Shown here one piece after another: positions 9,098 through 17,080 of a DNA stretch of 56,685 bases. Within the stretch, counting starts at the first letter, position 1; each line of letters opens with the position of its first letter. The stretch lies in the NCBI GenBank assembly GCA_036496265.1, contig DASXLL010000144.1, positions 1 to 56,685 on the forward strand, read 5' to 3'. The position numbers and the translations under genes were made by a program. The notes under the pieces are model-generated. The model worked only from the letters and a program-made list of their open reading frames with translations, was not told where the DNA came from and searched no databases. The stretch is from CAYLLN01 sp036496265 (lineage in GTDB: Bacteria; Planctomycetota; Planctomycetia; Pirellulales; Pirellulaceae).

Positions 9098-9176
9098 GGG
9101 ACGACCCGGCGGCGGAGGCTGGCGTAGCCCTTCAGTATAATCGACGATTCTAGCCCGCTGCTCCAAATTGTCGGTT

Positions 9177-9229
9177 GTAGGGTGCGCTGTGCCCACCTTC
9201 TCGCCAGTGGTGGGCGCAGCCCACCCTAC
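9177..9229. repeat. Inverted pair of GTAGGGTGGGCTGTGCCCACC-family repeats
   Basis: The left copy (9177-9197) and right copy (9209-9229) are reverse complements with two mismatches and an 11-base spacer, giving a long hairpin. Each copy is itself near-palindromic around GGTGGGC-TGT-GCCCACC. The same unit recurs at 33073-33093 and 33245-33265. It sits between the PDZ protein and the sulfite reductase, both on the minus strand, and could act as an attenuator or terminator. Confidence 0.85.
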
Positions 9230-9233
9230 GCTT

Positions 9234-11003
9234 TTACTGTGCCAACGCCGCTGAATTCGCTTCCGCCCAGGCGGCGAGGTCGTCTGAGCCTTTGCGGAGG
9301 CAGAAATCGCCCAGGGTTTCGCCATTTTGCCGCTCTTGCTTGAAATAGGCGAAGACCGGCGAGAGCGTCGCGGCGACTTCTTCCTCGGGGACCATGTCCT
9401 TGTAGACAAAGTTGAGCCGGTCGCCGAGCAGCCGGCCGCCCAGGAACAGCGTGTACTTGCCGCGAGCCTTGCCGACCAGGCCGACATCGCAGTTATACGG
9501 CCGGGCGCAGCCGTTCGGGCAGCCGGTCATGCGAATCGTAAATTTTTCGTTGGCCAGGCCCAGGCGGGCGAGCTCGGCTTCGATCTGGTCGATGATGCCG
9601 GGGAGGGCGCGTTCGCTCTCGGTGATCGAAAGGCCGCAGGTGGGCCAGGCGACGCAGGCCATGCTCCAGCGGCGAACGGTCGAAATTTCCTCGGTGAGCT
9701 TGACGCCGTGCGAGCGGAGGATGTCTTCGAGCCGGCCGCGGTCACTCGGGCGAACGTCGCCGAAAATGATGCTTTGGTGCGCCGTGAGGCGAATCGACGA
9801 TTTAAGCGTGTGGCAGATTTCGCGGACGGCCGTTTTTAGCCGCATGTCGGGCGTGTCTTTGATCCGGCCGTTCTCAATGTTAAGGCCATAGAACAAGAGG
9901 CCATCCCCCTGCTCATCCCAGCCCATGTGGTCGTTGAAACCGCGAACGTCGTTTTCGCGATCGAATTCGGCTAGCTCCCCGCCAAAATATTCTTCAACCT
10001 TCTCTTTGAATTCTTCGATGCCCCAATTGGCGATGACATATTTGAGGCGGGCAACTTTGCGGTCTTCGCGGTTGCCGTAGTCGCGCTGAACTTTGAATAC
10101 CGCCTCAATGGCTTTGAGCGTATTCTCTGGCGTGACGTAGCAGAGCCGTTTGGCCACTGCGGGGAACGTTTTTTTGGCCGAAGGCGTGACGCCCATGCCG
10201 CCGCCGGCGACGATGTTGTAGCCGACGATTTCGTCCCCTCTGGTGACGGCGATCAGGCCGAGGTCGTTGGCGTACACATCGACGCAGTTGTCGAACGTGT
10301 AGCCGATGGCCATTTTGAACTTCCGCGGCATGTAGAACTTGCCGTAAATCGGCTCGACATCCAAGCCGTCGCTGTTTGCGGACGACCAACCGCCTGCCGC
10401 CCCGTTAAACAACTCCTTCTCACCCGTCGCCGTGTCGGTGAGCCAGATTTCGTGATACGACTTCGTCCGCGGAGCGAAGTGGGCGGCGATCTGGTCCGCG
10501 AGCGCCTGCGTCTGGCGATAAATGTTCTTCTGATACGGCGCCGGGCAGCACATCACATTGCGGTTCACGTCGCCGCACGCCCCGAGCGTGCTGAGCTGGA
10601 TTTCGTTGATCCGGCTGATGACGTGCTTGAGGTTGTCTTTTACGACTCCGTGGAGCTGCAACCCCTGCCGTGATGTGATTCGCAGCGTCGTGTTGGCCAC
10701 CTCGTCGCAAAGATCGAGCTCGGCCAGCAGTTGCTCGCTGGTCAGCTTGCCGCCCGGAATCTTGGTCCGGACCATGAAGATGTAGGACTTTTTCTTCTTG
10801 CCTTCGGCATCAAGGCCGCCGGCGCCGCGCTCGTCGCGGTCGTCTTGCTGATACGTGCCGTGGAATTTGAGCAACACTTCGCTGTTCTTGCCGAAGTGGT
10901 CCAGGCCATCGAACAGTTCCGGGCCGATATCGCCAGATAAGAAGCGACTTTGCTCTTTAACGCCTTCAACGGCGCTGGTTTTCGCGGGCAGTTGATCAGA
11001 CAT
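9234..11003 (-). CDS. Sulfite reductase, ferredoxin-type (siroheme/Fe4S4)
   Basis: A 589-residue single-chain assimilatory reductase for the six-electron reduction of sulfite to sulfide. It has the duplicated ferredoxin-like and siroheme domains of the NirA/CysI family. The cluster-binding cysteines are in ACVAWPTCGLS and TGCPNGCARPY, followed by GLVGKARGKYTLFLGG, which resembles CysI and Sir more than nitrite reductases. Nitrite reduction cannot be ruled out by eye. The chosen ATG at 11001-11003 gives MSDQLPAKTS; an upstream in-frame start at 11048 would add a basic 15-residue tail. No flavoprotein partner (cysJ) is adjacent, consistent with ferredoxin as donor. A perfect palindrome lies upstream at 11061-11080. 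Confidence 0.92.
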   Translation of the reverse strand: MSDQLPAKTSAVEGVKEQSRFLSGDIGPELFDGLDHFGKNSEVLLKFHGTYQQDDRDERGAGGLDAEGKKKKSYIFMVRTKIPGGKLTSEQLLAELDLCDEVANTTLRITSRQGLQLHGVVKDNLKHVISRINEIQLSTLGACGDVNRNVMCCPAPYQKNIYRQTQALADQIAAHFAPRTKSYHEIWLTDTATGEKELFNGAAGGWSSANSDGLDVEPIYGKFYMPRKFKMAIGYTFDNCVDVYANDLGLIAVTRGDEIVGYNIVAGGGMGVTPSAKKTFPAVAKRLCYVTPENTLKAIEAVFKVQRDYGNREDRKVARLKYVIANWGIEEFKEKVEEYFGGELAEFDRENDVRGFNDHMGWDEQGDGLLFYGLNIENGRIKDTPDMRLKTAVREICHTLKSSIRLTAHQSIIFGDVRPSDRGRLEDILRSHGVKLTEEISTVRRWSMACVAWPTCGLSITESERALPGIIDQIEAELARLGLANEKFTIRMTGCPNGCARPYNCDVGLVGKARGKYTLFLGGRLLGDRLNFVYKDMVPEEEVAATLSPVFAYFKQERQNGETLGDFCLRKGSDDLAAWAEANSAALAQ

Positions 11004-11060
11004 AGGACGTTTTCTGCGAGCAACCTTCGAATAAATCGGCCGCCACATTAATCGATGTTC

Positions 11061-11080
11061 ACAATGTTTAGCAACATTGT
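11061..11080. promoter_or_regulatory. Operator-like perfect inverted repeat upstream of sulfite reductase
   Basis: ACAATGTT-N4-AACATTGT: two perfect 8-base arms around TAGC, 58 bases upstream of the sulfite reductase start. An AT-rich 20-base palindrome in a GC-rich genome, at promoter distance from a biosynthetic gene, is what a dimeric repressor site looks like. Which regulator binds it is unknown. The rest of the gene-free stretch 11004-11356 shows no other signal that I can support. Confidence 0.6.
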
Positions 11081-11356
11081 TACCTATTTTTGGCGGCCGT
11101 CAAGCTATAACGCCAAGTGAGTATAGCCAAGTTGCGAAAAAGCCGGTACGGCAACCCACCGCCAGTTGCCCGCGCTTGCTGCTTACTTGACTAGTGCCGC
11201 GCGGGCGTGTGGAATCGAAATAAGTGCAGGGCAGGAACCGTCAGCGGCACTGGGCGTGCGAAACTGCCCTTTCGCCAAAGTCAGGGGCATCCTGCCCCGC
11301 ACGTTTTCTCCCGTCTTGCCCCAACTGCCAGCCGCGATCGACTGCCTGTCCTCCGC

Positions 11357-11728
11357 ATGGCTCATTTCATTCGGCTGCGGGGAACGTGGGAAACTGAGCG
11401 AGTCGGCGAGCCAAATAACCCTAGCAGCATTCGGTTGACTCGACGCTTTGGCTGCTCGGCCGGGCTGAAATCGGCGCAATGCGTGTGGTTGGCGATTGAA
11501 GACGTTGTTGGCCGAGCGGCCGTCGCCCTAAACGGCACTTCGCTGGGAGAAATTATTGGCGGCGATGCGGATGACGACTCAGTTGGCAAGCGATGCCCGG
11601 CGAAATTCGTCATTACGCCTTTGTTGCAGCCGCGGAACGCGCTGACTGTCGAGATTTTTTCCGCCGACGGAGCAATAGAAACCGCAAGACCCGAAAATTT
11701 AGGTCTTGTCCAATTGGAGATCGAGTGA
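11357..11728 (+). CDS. Hypothetical protein, beta-galactosidase-type jelly-roll-like
   Basis: A 123-residue protein starting MAHFIRLRGTWE. The order of motifs (LRGTW, RRFG, VWLAIEDVVGRAAVALNG, then FVITPLLQPRNALTVEI) resembles the galactose-binding-like jelly-roll domain of glycoside hydrolase family 2, where the ligand strand reads V-x-L-N-G. Here it stands alone with no catalytic domain. Similar short stand-alone proteins occur in planctomycetes as I recall. No signal peptide is seen. Function unknown. Frames upstream of 11357 in the same phase look non-coding, so this start is preferred. Confidence 0.6.
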   Translation: MAHFIRLRGTWETERVGEPNNPSSIRLTRRFGCSAGLKSAQCVWLAIEDVVGRAAVALNGTSLGEIIGGDADDDSVGKRCPAKFVITPLLQPRNALTVEIFSADGAIETARPENLGLVQLEIE

Positions 11729-11750
11729 CAATGGCAGGCGGCGCCCGCGA

Positions 11751-12089
11751 TTAGAGCGCGTCTTCCCCGGTTTCGCCCGTGCGGATGCGGACGACATCCT
11801 TGAGGTCGGAGACGAAAATCTTACCGTCGCCGATCTGGCCCGTCTGGGCCGACCGCATGATCGTGTCGATCACGAGGGCCAGATTCGCGTCGGAACAGAC
11901 CACGTCCATCTTCACCTTGGGCACAAAATCGACTGCATACTCGGTGCCGCGATACATTTCGGTGTGTCCCTTTTGCCGGCCGAAGCCGCGGACTTCGGAA
12001 ATCGTCATACCGTGAATGCCGCGCTCCGTGAGGGCGTTCTTAACGTCTTCCAACTTGAAATGGCGAATGACCGCTTCAACTTTTTTCAT
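11751..12089 (-). CDS. glnB: Nitrogen regulatory protein P-II
   Basis: A 112-residue PII signal transducer (GlnB/GlnK family). PII trimers bind ATP/ADP and 2-oxoglutarate and regulate ammonium uptake and glutamine synthesis. The T-loop is intact with the uridylylatable Tyr51 in YRGTEYAVDF; the B-loop TGQIGDGKIF and the C-terminal IRTGETGEDAL are canonical. It lies 175 bases downstream of amtB on the same strand, the usual partner arrangement for GlnK, so its main job is probably gating AmtB. By position it could equally be named glnK. Confidence 0.95.
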   Translation of the reverse strand: MKKVEAVIRHFKLEDVKNALTERGIHGMTISEVRGFGRQKGHTEMYRGTEYAVDFVPKVKMDVVCSDANLALVIDTIMRSAQTGQIGDGKIFVSDLKDVVRIRTGETGEDAL

Positions 12090-12264
12090 GATGTTTGGCT
12101 CCGGATTAACCGGCCTAGTTTGACCAGCAATTAGCCGGGCCCAAATCCGGTCCCGGTGCATTGTTTTGTGTATTGAACGTTAATGTTCCGGGAGCGTCCG
12201 CTTCCGGCTTAGGCGACAATCTAAGACTGACTTCAGTCTATCCTGTCGCGTAGACCAAGCAAAG

Positions 12265-13734
12265 TTACAGGAAGATGTAACCTTCTTCGCCATGCTGGCT
12301 CAAGTCCAGGCCCTGCATTTCTTCGTCGCGTTTCACACGCAGTCCCATCGTGGCGTCGAGAACCTTCAATATGATGAAAGTCGCGACGATGGCCAGCAGC
12401 CACGTAATCACGACGGCGACCAATTGGCCGACAAGAAGCTCCGTGCGGCCATCGACGAGACCCACTGGCTTGCCGTCGCTCACCAGCGCGGTGTCGCACA
12501 CTTGGACGGTCGCAAAAACACCCGTCAAAATGGCCCCGAGCGTGCCGCCCACGCCGTGGACACCAAACGCATCCAGTGAATCGTCGTAGCCAAAAGTCGA
12601 TTTCAGCTTCGTGCAGGCCAGGAAACAGACAATGCCGACGGCCACGCCCATGGCGATCGCTGGCATCGGCTGCACGTACCCAGACGCGGGCGTGATGCAT
12701 ACAAGCCCCGCGACCAGGCCCGATGCCGCTCCCAGCACGCTCGGCTTGCCGCGAGTGATCCACTCCATGGCGGCCCAGGAGAGCGCGCCCGCAGCCGCGG
12801 CGAAATGTGTCACACAAAAAGCGCTGGCGGCCAGGCCATCGGAAGCCAGTTCACTACCGGCGTTGAAGCCGAACCAGCCAACCCACAGCATCGACGCGCC
12901 GAGGATCGTGTACGTCAAGTTATGCGGCGGCATCGGCTCGCTGCCATAGCCGAGCCGCTTGCCCATGACCAATGCACAAATCAAGGCTGAGACGCCCGAG
13001 CTGATATGCACGACCGTTCCGCCCGCGAAGTCCAGCGCGCCGCCGGCGAGTCCATTTCCGGTTGAGCCTTCTTTCAGCGGGATGAACGCCAACAGGCCGC
13101 CGCCCCAGACCCAATGGGCCAGAGGGATATAGACAATCGTCCCCCACAGAATCATGAACACGACCATCGTGCTGAACTTCATCCGCTCGGCAAAAGCCCC
13201 GCAGATCAGCGCCGGCGTAATGATGAAGAACATGCCTTGAAACAACATGTGCGTCAGCCGCGGAATTTGGAACGGCTGTCCCTCGTTAAACATGGGTGTC
13301 ACGACCGACTTGGTCTCGGCGTCATATTGCCGCTGAACGCCATTCATGAACAAGTAGTCGGCGTTGCCGATGTATTTGTCCGTCCCGCCAAAGGCGAGCG
13401 AGTAGCCGTACGTTCCCCAGATAACCGTCATCAGCCCCATCAGAAAGACGCACTGCATCATCACGCCCAGCACATTCTTCTTCCGAACGAGGCCGCTATA
13501 AAACATCGCCAGGCCCGGCGCCGTCATGAATAGCACCAGCGCCGACGAAGTGAGCATCCAGGCGTTGTGACCCGCCAGGGCTGCGTCGCCGACGTTCGTT
13601 TCGACTTTGGCCACTCGCTCTTCCAGCGTCGGCGGCGCCGCGTCGCTGGGCTGCGCCTGACAGACGGTTGAACACGAAATCACGAATGCCAGCGCGCAGA
13701 GACAGCACGCCACGAACACGGCAAGCTTGGGCAT
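12265..13734 (-). CDS. amtB: Ammonium transporter (Amt family)
   Basis: A 489-residue inner-membrane ammonium channel with a cleavable signal peptide (residues 1 to about 27, ending VCQAQPS) and 11 predicted TM helices. The Amt signature is present as HISSGVSALICAL, whose His243 is the first of the twin pore histidines; the second lies in DAFGVHGVGGTLGAI. The gate Phe region (GAFAERMKF) is also recognisable. A linker of about 30 residues between signal peptide and first helix is slightly long. A PII gene follows on the same strand. Regulation by nitrogen status is expected, but I could not find a convincing sigma-54 site upstream. Confidence 0.95.
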   Translation of the reverse strand: MPKLAVFVACCLCALAFVISCSTVCQAQPSDAAPPTLEERVAKVETNVGDAALAGHNAWMLTSSALVLFMTAPGLAMFYSGLVRKKNVLGVMMQCVFLMGLMTVIWGTYGYSLAFGGTDKYIGNADYLFMNGVQRQYDAETKSVVTPMFNEGQPFQIPRLTHMLFQGMFFIITPALICGAFAERMKFSTMVVFMILWGTIVYIPLAHWVWGGGLLAFIPLKEGSTGNGLAGGALDFAGGTVVHISSGVSALICALVMGKRLGYGSEPMPPHNLTYTILGASMLWVGWFGFNAGSELASDGLAASAFCVTHFAAAAGALSWAAMEWITRGKPSVLGAASGLVAGLVCITPASGYVQPMPAIAMGVAVGIVCFLACTKLKSTFGYDDSLDAFGVHGVGGTLGAILTGVFATVQVCDTALVSDGKPVGLVDGRTELLVGQLVAVVITWLLAIVATFIILKVLDATMGLRVKRDEEMQGLDLSQHGEEGYIFL

Positions 13735-13938
13735 GGGCCACCTTTGGTGACAGATCGGTCACTTGAAGAGCGGCTGGTCGCCTGATGGCCGCCTGACCAT
13801 CCCATTCGCTCGATTTGCCCCCGCGCTGCTGGCTCACCGGGGAAGCAGTGCCGGAATCGCCTGACGCGGAGATGCCACAAAATACTTGGACGCGACCCGT
13901 GCGTAAATAGCCGCAGGCCCGTTTTTCAACTTTGCGGT

Positions 13939-14493
13939 CTATGCCGTCGGTTTTTGCCACTTCGTCTCTACCGCCTTCGCCTCTTGGTTAGCAAAGCGCG
14001 CGGCCACAAACAGATAATCGCCCAGCCGATTGAGATACGTGATCAGGGCCGTGGAAATCGTGGTGTCGGGCGTGTTCGCCAGCGTCACCACCCGCCGCTC
14101 CGCCCGACGACAAATGCCACGCGCCAGATGCAGTAACGCCCCGCCCCGGCTGCCCGCCGGAAGAATGAACTGCTTTAGCGGCGGCAGGCCACCCTCCAAG
14201 TGGTCAATTGCGGCTTCGAGCTTTCGAGTCTGAGCGTCGCCGATTAGTGCCATGCCGTGCTTAGCCGGGTCGGGAGTTGCTAACTCCGCACCGACCGAAA
14301 ACAACTCGCTTTGCACGCGCTCCAGCGTCTGCTCGATTTCCGGCGACAATCGTTCGCTACGGGCCAGGCCAATCGCAGCATTCAGCTCATCGACGGTGCC
14401 ATAGGCTTCAATCCGCACGTCGTCCTTGCGTACTCGCGCGCCGGCAAAGAGACCCGTCTCACCGGCGTCGCCCGTTTTGGTGTAAATTTTCAT
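13939..14493 (-). CDS. ATP:cob(I)alamin adenosyltransferase (PduO type)
   Basis: A 184-residue helical-bundle enzyme that converts cob(I)alamin and ATP to adenosylcobalamin. The N-terminal ATP-binding motif is IYTKTGDAGETGL (residues 3-15), followed by YGTVDELNAAIGLAR; the C-terminal half has LPAGSRGGALLHLARGICRRAERRVV split by helix boundaries, as in PduO/MMAB proteins. The ATG at 14491-14493 gives the canonical start MKIYTKTGD; a longer frame would begin inside the repeat at 14557-14581. It diverges from the TolB-like gene with only 12 bases between the start codons, so no riboswitch can fit. Confidence 0.92.
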   Translation of the reverse strand: MKIYTKTGDAGETGLFAGARVRKDDVRIEAYGTVDELNAAIGLARSERLSPEIEQTLERVQSELFSVGAELATPDPAKHGMALIGDAQTRKLEAAIDHLEGGLPPLKQFILPAGSRGGALLHLARGICRRAERRVVTLANTPDTTISTALITYLNRLGDYLFVAARFANQEAKAVETKWQKPTA

Positions 14494-14505
14494 GAGAGGT
14501 GGCAA

Positions 14506-15648
14506 ATGAACAAAAGACAGCGAAAGAAGCAAGGTACGGTGCAACAACAATATCCTCGTTCCCACGCTCCGCGTGGGAACGCACTCCCGGGGCACCCGCT
14601 CTGCGGGTCGGCTCTGCGTCTTACTTTTCTTTTGGTTGCATGGCTACTGTCGTCAGTTGGAGCCGCCCAGGATTCGACCGAGGCAAAATTCCTCTCCAAC
14701 ATCCACCAGGTCACCAGCGGCTTCGTCAAAGCCGGCGAAGGCTATTTTTCGCCCGACGGCAAGCAGATCGTCTATCAAGCTCAGCCGCTCGATTATCCGT
14801 TTTATCAAATTTACACGCAGCCGCTGGCTGGTGGCCGCCCTAAGCGCATCAGCACCGGACGCGGCCGCACCACCTGCAGCTATTTCTCTCCCGACGGCAA
14901 GCGAATTCTGTTCGCCTCGAGCCATCTCGATCCCAAGCTCGACGAAACCGAAGCCGCCGAACGCAAGCAACAGGAAGAGGACAAAAAATCCGGCGTTCGC
15001 CGCCGCTACAAGTGGGACTTCGATCCGTACATGGACCTCTTCGAAGCAGACCTGGACGGCAACATCCTCCGCCGCCTCACCGACACGCCCGGCTACGACG
15101 CCGAAGGCGCTTATTCCAAAGACGGCAAGCTGATCGCCTTTTGCAGCGATCGCGATGGCGACGCCGATATCTATGTGATGAACTCCGACGGCAGCGGCGT
15201 CCGGCAATTGACCAACTCGCCGGGTTACGACGGCGGCCCCTTTATTTCGCCCGACATGAAATGGGTCATTTTCCGCAGCGACCGCAAAAAGCCCGAGTGG
15301 CTGCAGCTTTTCGTAATCGGTCTCGACGGCAAGCACGAAGAAGCATTATCGGATACCACCGGCGTGAACTGGGGGCCATATTGGCACCCCTCGCGGCAGC
15401 TCCTCATCTGGTCCGGCGCCGACCATTCCGACCCCAACGCCCGCCCGAACTACGACCTCTGGATGGCCCATTACCAGGTTCAAGGCACGACGTTTCAGCT
15501 CGGCTCGCCCATCCGCGTCACCGATTCGCCCGCTGCCGACGTCCTCCCCGTCTTCTCGCCCGACGGCAGTAAGCTCATGTGGACCAGCACCCGCACCGAC
15601 GACCATAGCAGCCAACTCTTCATCGCCGATTTCAAATTGCCGGAATAA
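14506..15648 (+). CDS. Secreted TolB-like PD40 beta-propeller protein
   Basis: A 380-residue protein made mainly of six or so PD40/WD40-like blades with the signature FSPDGK or similar (FSPDGKQIVYQ, FSPDGKRILFAS, SKDGKLIAFCSDRDGDADIYVM, split by blade). TolB-type propellers are periplasmic binding scaffolds; planctomycetes have many. The ATG at 14506 follows GAGAGGTGG. The signal peptide is odd: after 15 basic residues comes a stretch PRSHAPRGNA encoded by a palindromic repeat (14557-14581), and only then the hydrophobic core TFLLVAWLLSSVGAAQ. The region before the hydrophobic core is therefore about 40 residues long. Confidence 0.85.
   Translation: MNKRQRKKQGTVQQQYPRSHAPRGNALPGHPLCGSALRLTFLLVAWLLSSVGAAQDSTEAKFLSNIHQVTSGFVKAGEGYFSPDGKQIVYQAQPLDYPFYQIYTQPLAGGRPKRISTGRGRTTCSYFSPDGKRILFASSHLDPKLDETEAAERKQQEEDKKSGVRRRYKWDFDPYMDLFEADLDGNILRRLTDTPGYDAEGAYSKDGKLIAFCSDRDGDADIYVMNSDGSGVRQLTNSPGYDGGPFISPDMKWVIFRSDRKKPEWLQLFVIGLDGKHEEALSDTTGVNWGPYWHPSRQLLIWSGADHSDPNARPNYDLWMAHYQVQGTTFQLGSPIRVTDSPAADVLPVFSPDGSKLMWTSTRTDDHSSQLFIADFKLPE
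14557..14581. repeat. CGTTCCCACGCTCCGCGTGGGAACG palindrome inside coding sequence
   Basis: CGTTCCCACGC-TCC-GCGTGGGAACG forms a perfect 11-bp stem. It lies inside the N-terminal region of the TolB-like gene and is translated as RSHAPRGN. A second copy lies at 15677-15702. In the other orientation the same DNA would encode the PTRSVGTR seen upstream of the cobalamin adenosyltransferase start. Confidence 0.9.
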
Positions 15649-15676
15649 CGCAGGGTTTCAGGTTTCATGTTCATCT

Positions 15677-15702
15677 CGTTCCCACGCTCTGCGTGGGGAA
15701 CG
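15677..15702. repeat. Second copy of the CGTTCCCACGC palindrome
   Basis: CGTTCCCACGC-TCT-GCGTGGGGAACG, one base longer than the copy at 14557. It lies between the TolB-like gene and the Nudix gene and is flanked by oppositely oriented heptamers: TTTCAGG units on the left (about 15656-15666) and CCTGAAA units on the right (15746-15766). Confidence 0.85.
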
Positions 15703-15745
15703 CGCGCCCGGACGCTCCGCGCCCTTTCCCGCCAGCCGCAAACAA

Positions 15746-15766
15746 CCTGAAACCTGAAACCTGAAA
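15746..15766. repeat. Heptanucleotide repeat CCTGAAA x3 next to the Nudix start codon
   Basis: Three exact tandem copies of CCTGAAA end two bases before the ATG of the Nudix gene, and a further CCTGAAA occurs as codons 3-5 (15773 onwards). It belongs with the other period-7 arrays at 24243 and 24318. Confidence 0.85.
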
Positions 15767-15767
15767 C

Positions 15768-16196
15768 ATGGAACCTGAAACTCGCATCCCCAAATCCTGC
15801 GGCTTTCTCATCATCCGCGGCAATCCCATTCGCGAATTCCTGCTGATGAAGCACGACGACCGCTGGGACCTGCCCAAGGGCCACGTCGATGCCGGCGAAA
15901 CGGAGATGCAATGCGCCCTTCGCGAGCTCGACGAAGAAACCGGAATCGCAGCCGACGACATCGAGATCGTCCCCAACTTTCGTTTCACGCTCCAATACCC
16001 GGTCTATGACAAACGCCGCGGCGGCCACTATGAAAAGACTCTGGTCGTGTTTTTGGCCCGCTTACAGCGCGACGTAAAAATCACCGCTACCGAGCACGTC
16101 GGCCACGAATGGTTCGCCTGGAACCCGCCGCACCAGATTCAAACGCGGACCATCGATCCGCTACTAGCGGCGGCTGCCGAATTCTTGACAGCCTGA
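15768..16196 (+). CDS. Nudix hydrolase (Ap4A hydrolase-like)
   Basis: A 142-residue Nudix domain. The Nudix box spans residues 38-60 (GHVDAGE, then RELDEETG), with the catalytic glutamates intact. The N-terminal SCGFLIIR and the DRWDLPKGH lead-in resemble bis(5'-nucleosyl)-tetraphosphatases, which hydrolyse diadenosine polyphosphates to nucleotides. Exact substrate is not certain from sequence. The ATG sits at the edge of a heptamer repeat, and the first residues MEPETRI are repeat-derived, so the ancestral start may have been slightly downstream. Confidence 0.88.
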   Translation: MEPETRIPKSCGFLIIRGNPIREFLLMKHDDRWDLPKGHVDAGETEMQCALRELDEETGIAADDIEIVPNFRFTLQYPVYDKRRGGHYEKTLVVFLARLQRDVKITATEHVGHEWFAWNPPHQIQTRTIDPLLAAAAEFLTA

Positions 16197-16204
16197 CCTT
16201 CGCA

Positions 16205-16675
16205 TTAGCGTTTTCCGCCGGCCAGCTTTCCGCTTTCTTCGCGCAGCGAATCATTCAGCGACTTCAGCCGCTCCTCATTGCGTTTGGCGGCGATGTCCAA
16301 AATGAGAATCTTGTCGCGAGCCTCATTGAGTTGCCCTTGCAGCTCGCGAATCTGCGCATCGCGAGCCTCCACATCATCATCCAGCCGGGCCGCTCGATCA
16401 CAGAGCGCCTGTAGCCGCTCGGGGTCGCTCCCATTAGCCTTCCCTGTAAATTCACTTCGCCGCCGATCTTCCAGCCCGATCAGAGCCGCGTTGATTTTGT
16501 CAGCCGCTGCCTCCAGCCGTTGTGAATTTGGGGGTGCCGCTTGCGGAGGCGGCACGAAGACCTTCGAGCACAACAGGGCAACCAAAACCACCTGGGTCGC
16601 CAATAAAAGGAGAATCGCCGCTGTCTGCCACGCGACAAACGGTGAATTCTCGGGTTTAGACGGCATCGCGGGCAT
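16205..16675 (-). CDS. Membrane-anchored coiled-coil protein
   Basis: A 156-residue protein: a short cytoplasmic N-terminus, one TM helix (AAILLLLATQVVLVALLCS, residues about 19-37), a proline-rich hinge and a long charged coiled coil (about 50-150) with repeats such as LCDRAARLDDDVEARDAQI. The ATG at 16673-16675 is chosen because it places the TM helix near the start; the same frame stays open 200 bases further upstream without coding character. It converges on the Nudix gene, 8 bases apart. Function unknown. Confidence 0.65.
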   Translation of the reverse strand: MPAMPSKPENSPFVAWQTAAILLLLATQVVLVALLCSKVFVPPPQAAPPNSQRLEAAADKINAALIGLEDRRRSEFTGKANGSDPERLQALCDRAARLDDDVEARDAQIRELQGQLNEARDKILILDIAAKRNEERLKSLNDSLREESGKLAGGKR

Positions 16676-17080
16676 AAACTTCGCTCGCTCAAGAATCGTA
16701 TTAAACGCAGTATATTCCCCACCGCTCGGAAATGCTTCATTCCGGCTTGAAAGTCGGCCGGCGAGGCCCTTCGCCGGCTTGGGCCGCAAATCGATTCTCC
16801 ATCGGCAGTCTGGTCGGCTAGGACCTGTCCACCCGCAATCGTTGCTCAATCCAGATCGAAAAACTGCACAGCGCTGCATCGGCGCGGTCGTGGAATCAGC
16901 CCGTCCATTTCCCCGCTCCCCAATTCGGGCTAGTATGCCAAGAGGAGGATGGCCATTCTTGCTTGAACCGAAAAAATCTGTGAAGTTCTGGCTTGGTTTT
17001 CGCGCTATTTTGCAATGTAACTAAAGGAGAAGCTCCGTCTCATCCTCCCGAACCCCGAGTCCCAATCCCCGCCTCCCCCC
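16676..17080. other. Gene-free stretch between divergent genes
   Basis: About 405 bases between the coiled-coil gene and the ABC ATPase gene, presumably holding both promoters. I see no RNA gene, repeat or clear promoter hexamer pair. A purine-rich AAAGGAG at about 17023 lies too far from the ATG at 17081 to serve it. Confidence 0.4.

Noticed and set aside
11183..11479. Minus-strand frame of about 98 codons upstream of the jelly-roll-like gene
   Set aside because: It overlaps the better-supported plus-strand gene and has no start signal, family likeness or hydrophobic pattern.
13735..13938. Sigma-54 promoter upstream of amtB
   Set aside because: I searched by eye for TGGCAC-N5-TTGCT on the minus strand and found no match good enough to report.
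14494..14505. Cobalamin riboswitch for the adenosyltransferase gene
   Set aside because: Only 12 bases separate the two divergent start codons, and the upstream sequence is the coding start of the TolB-like gene with no B12-box I can see.
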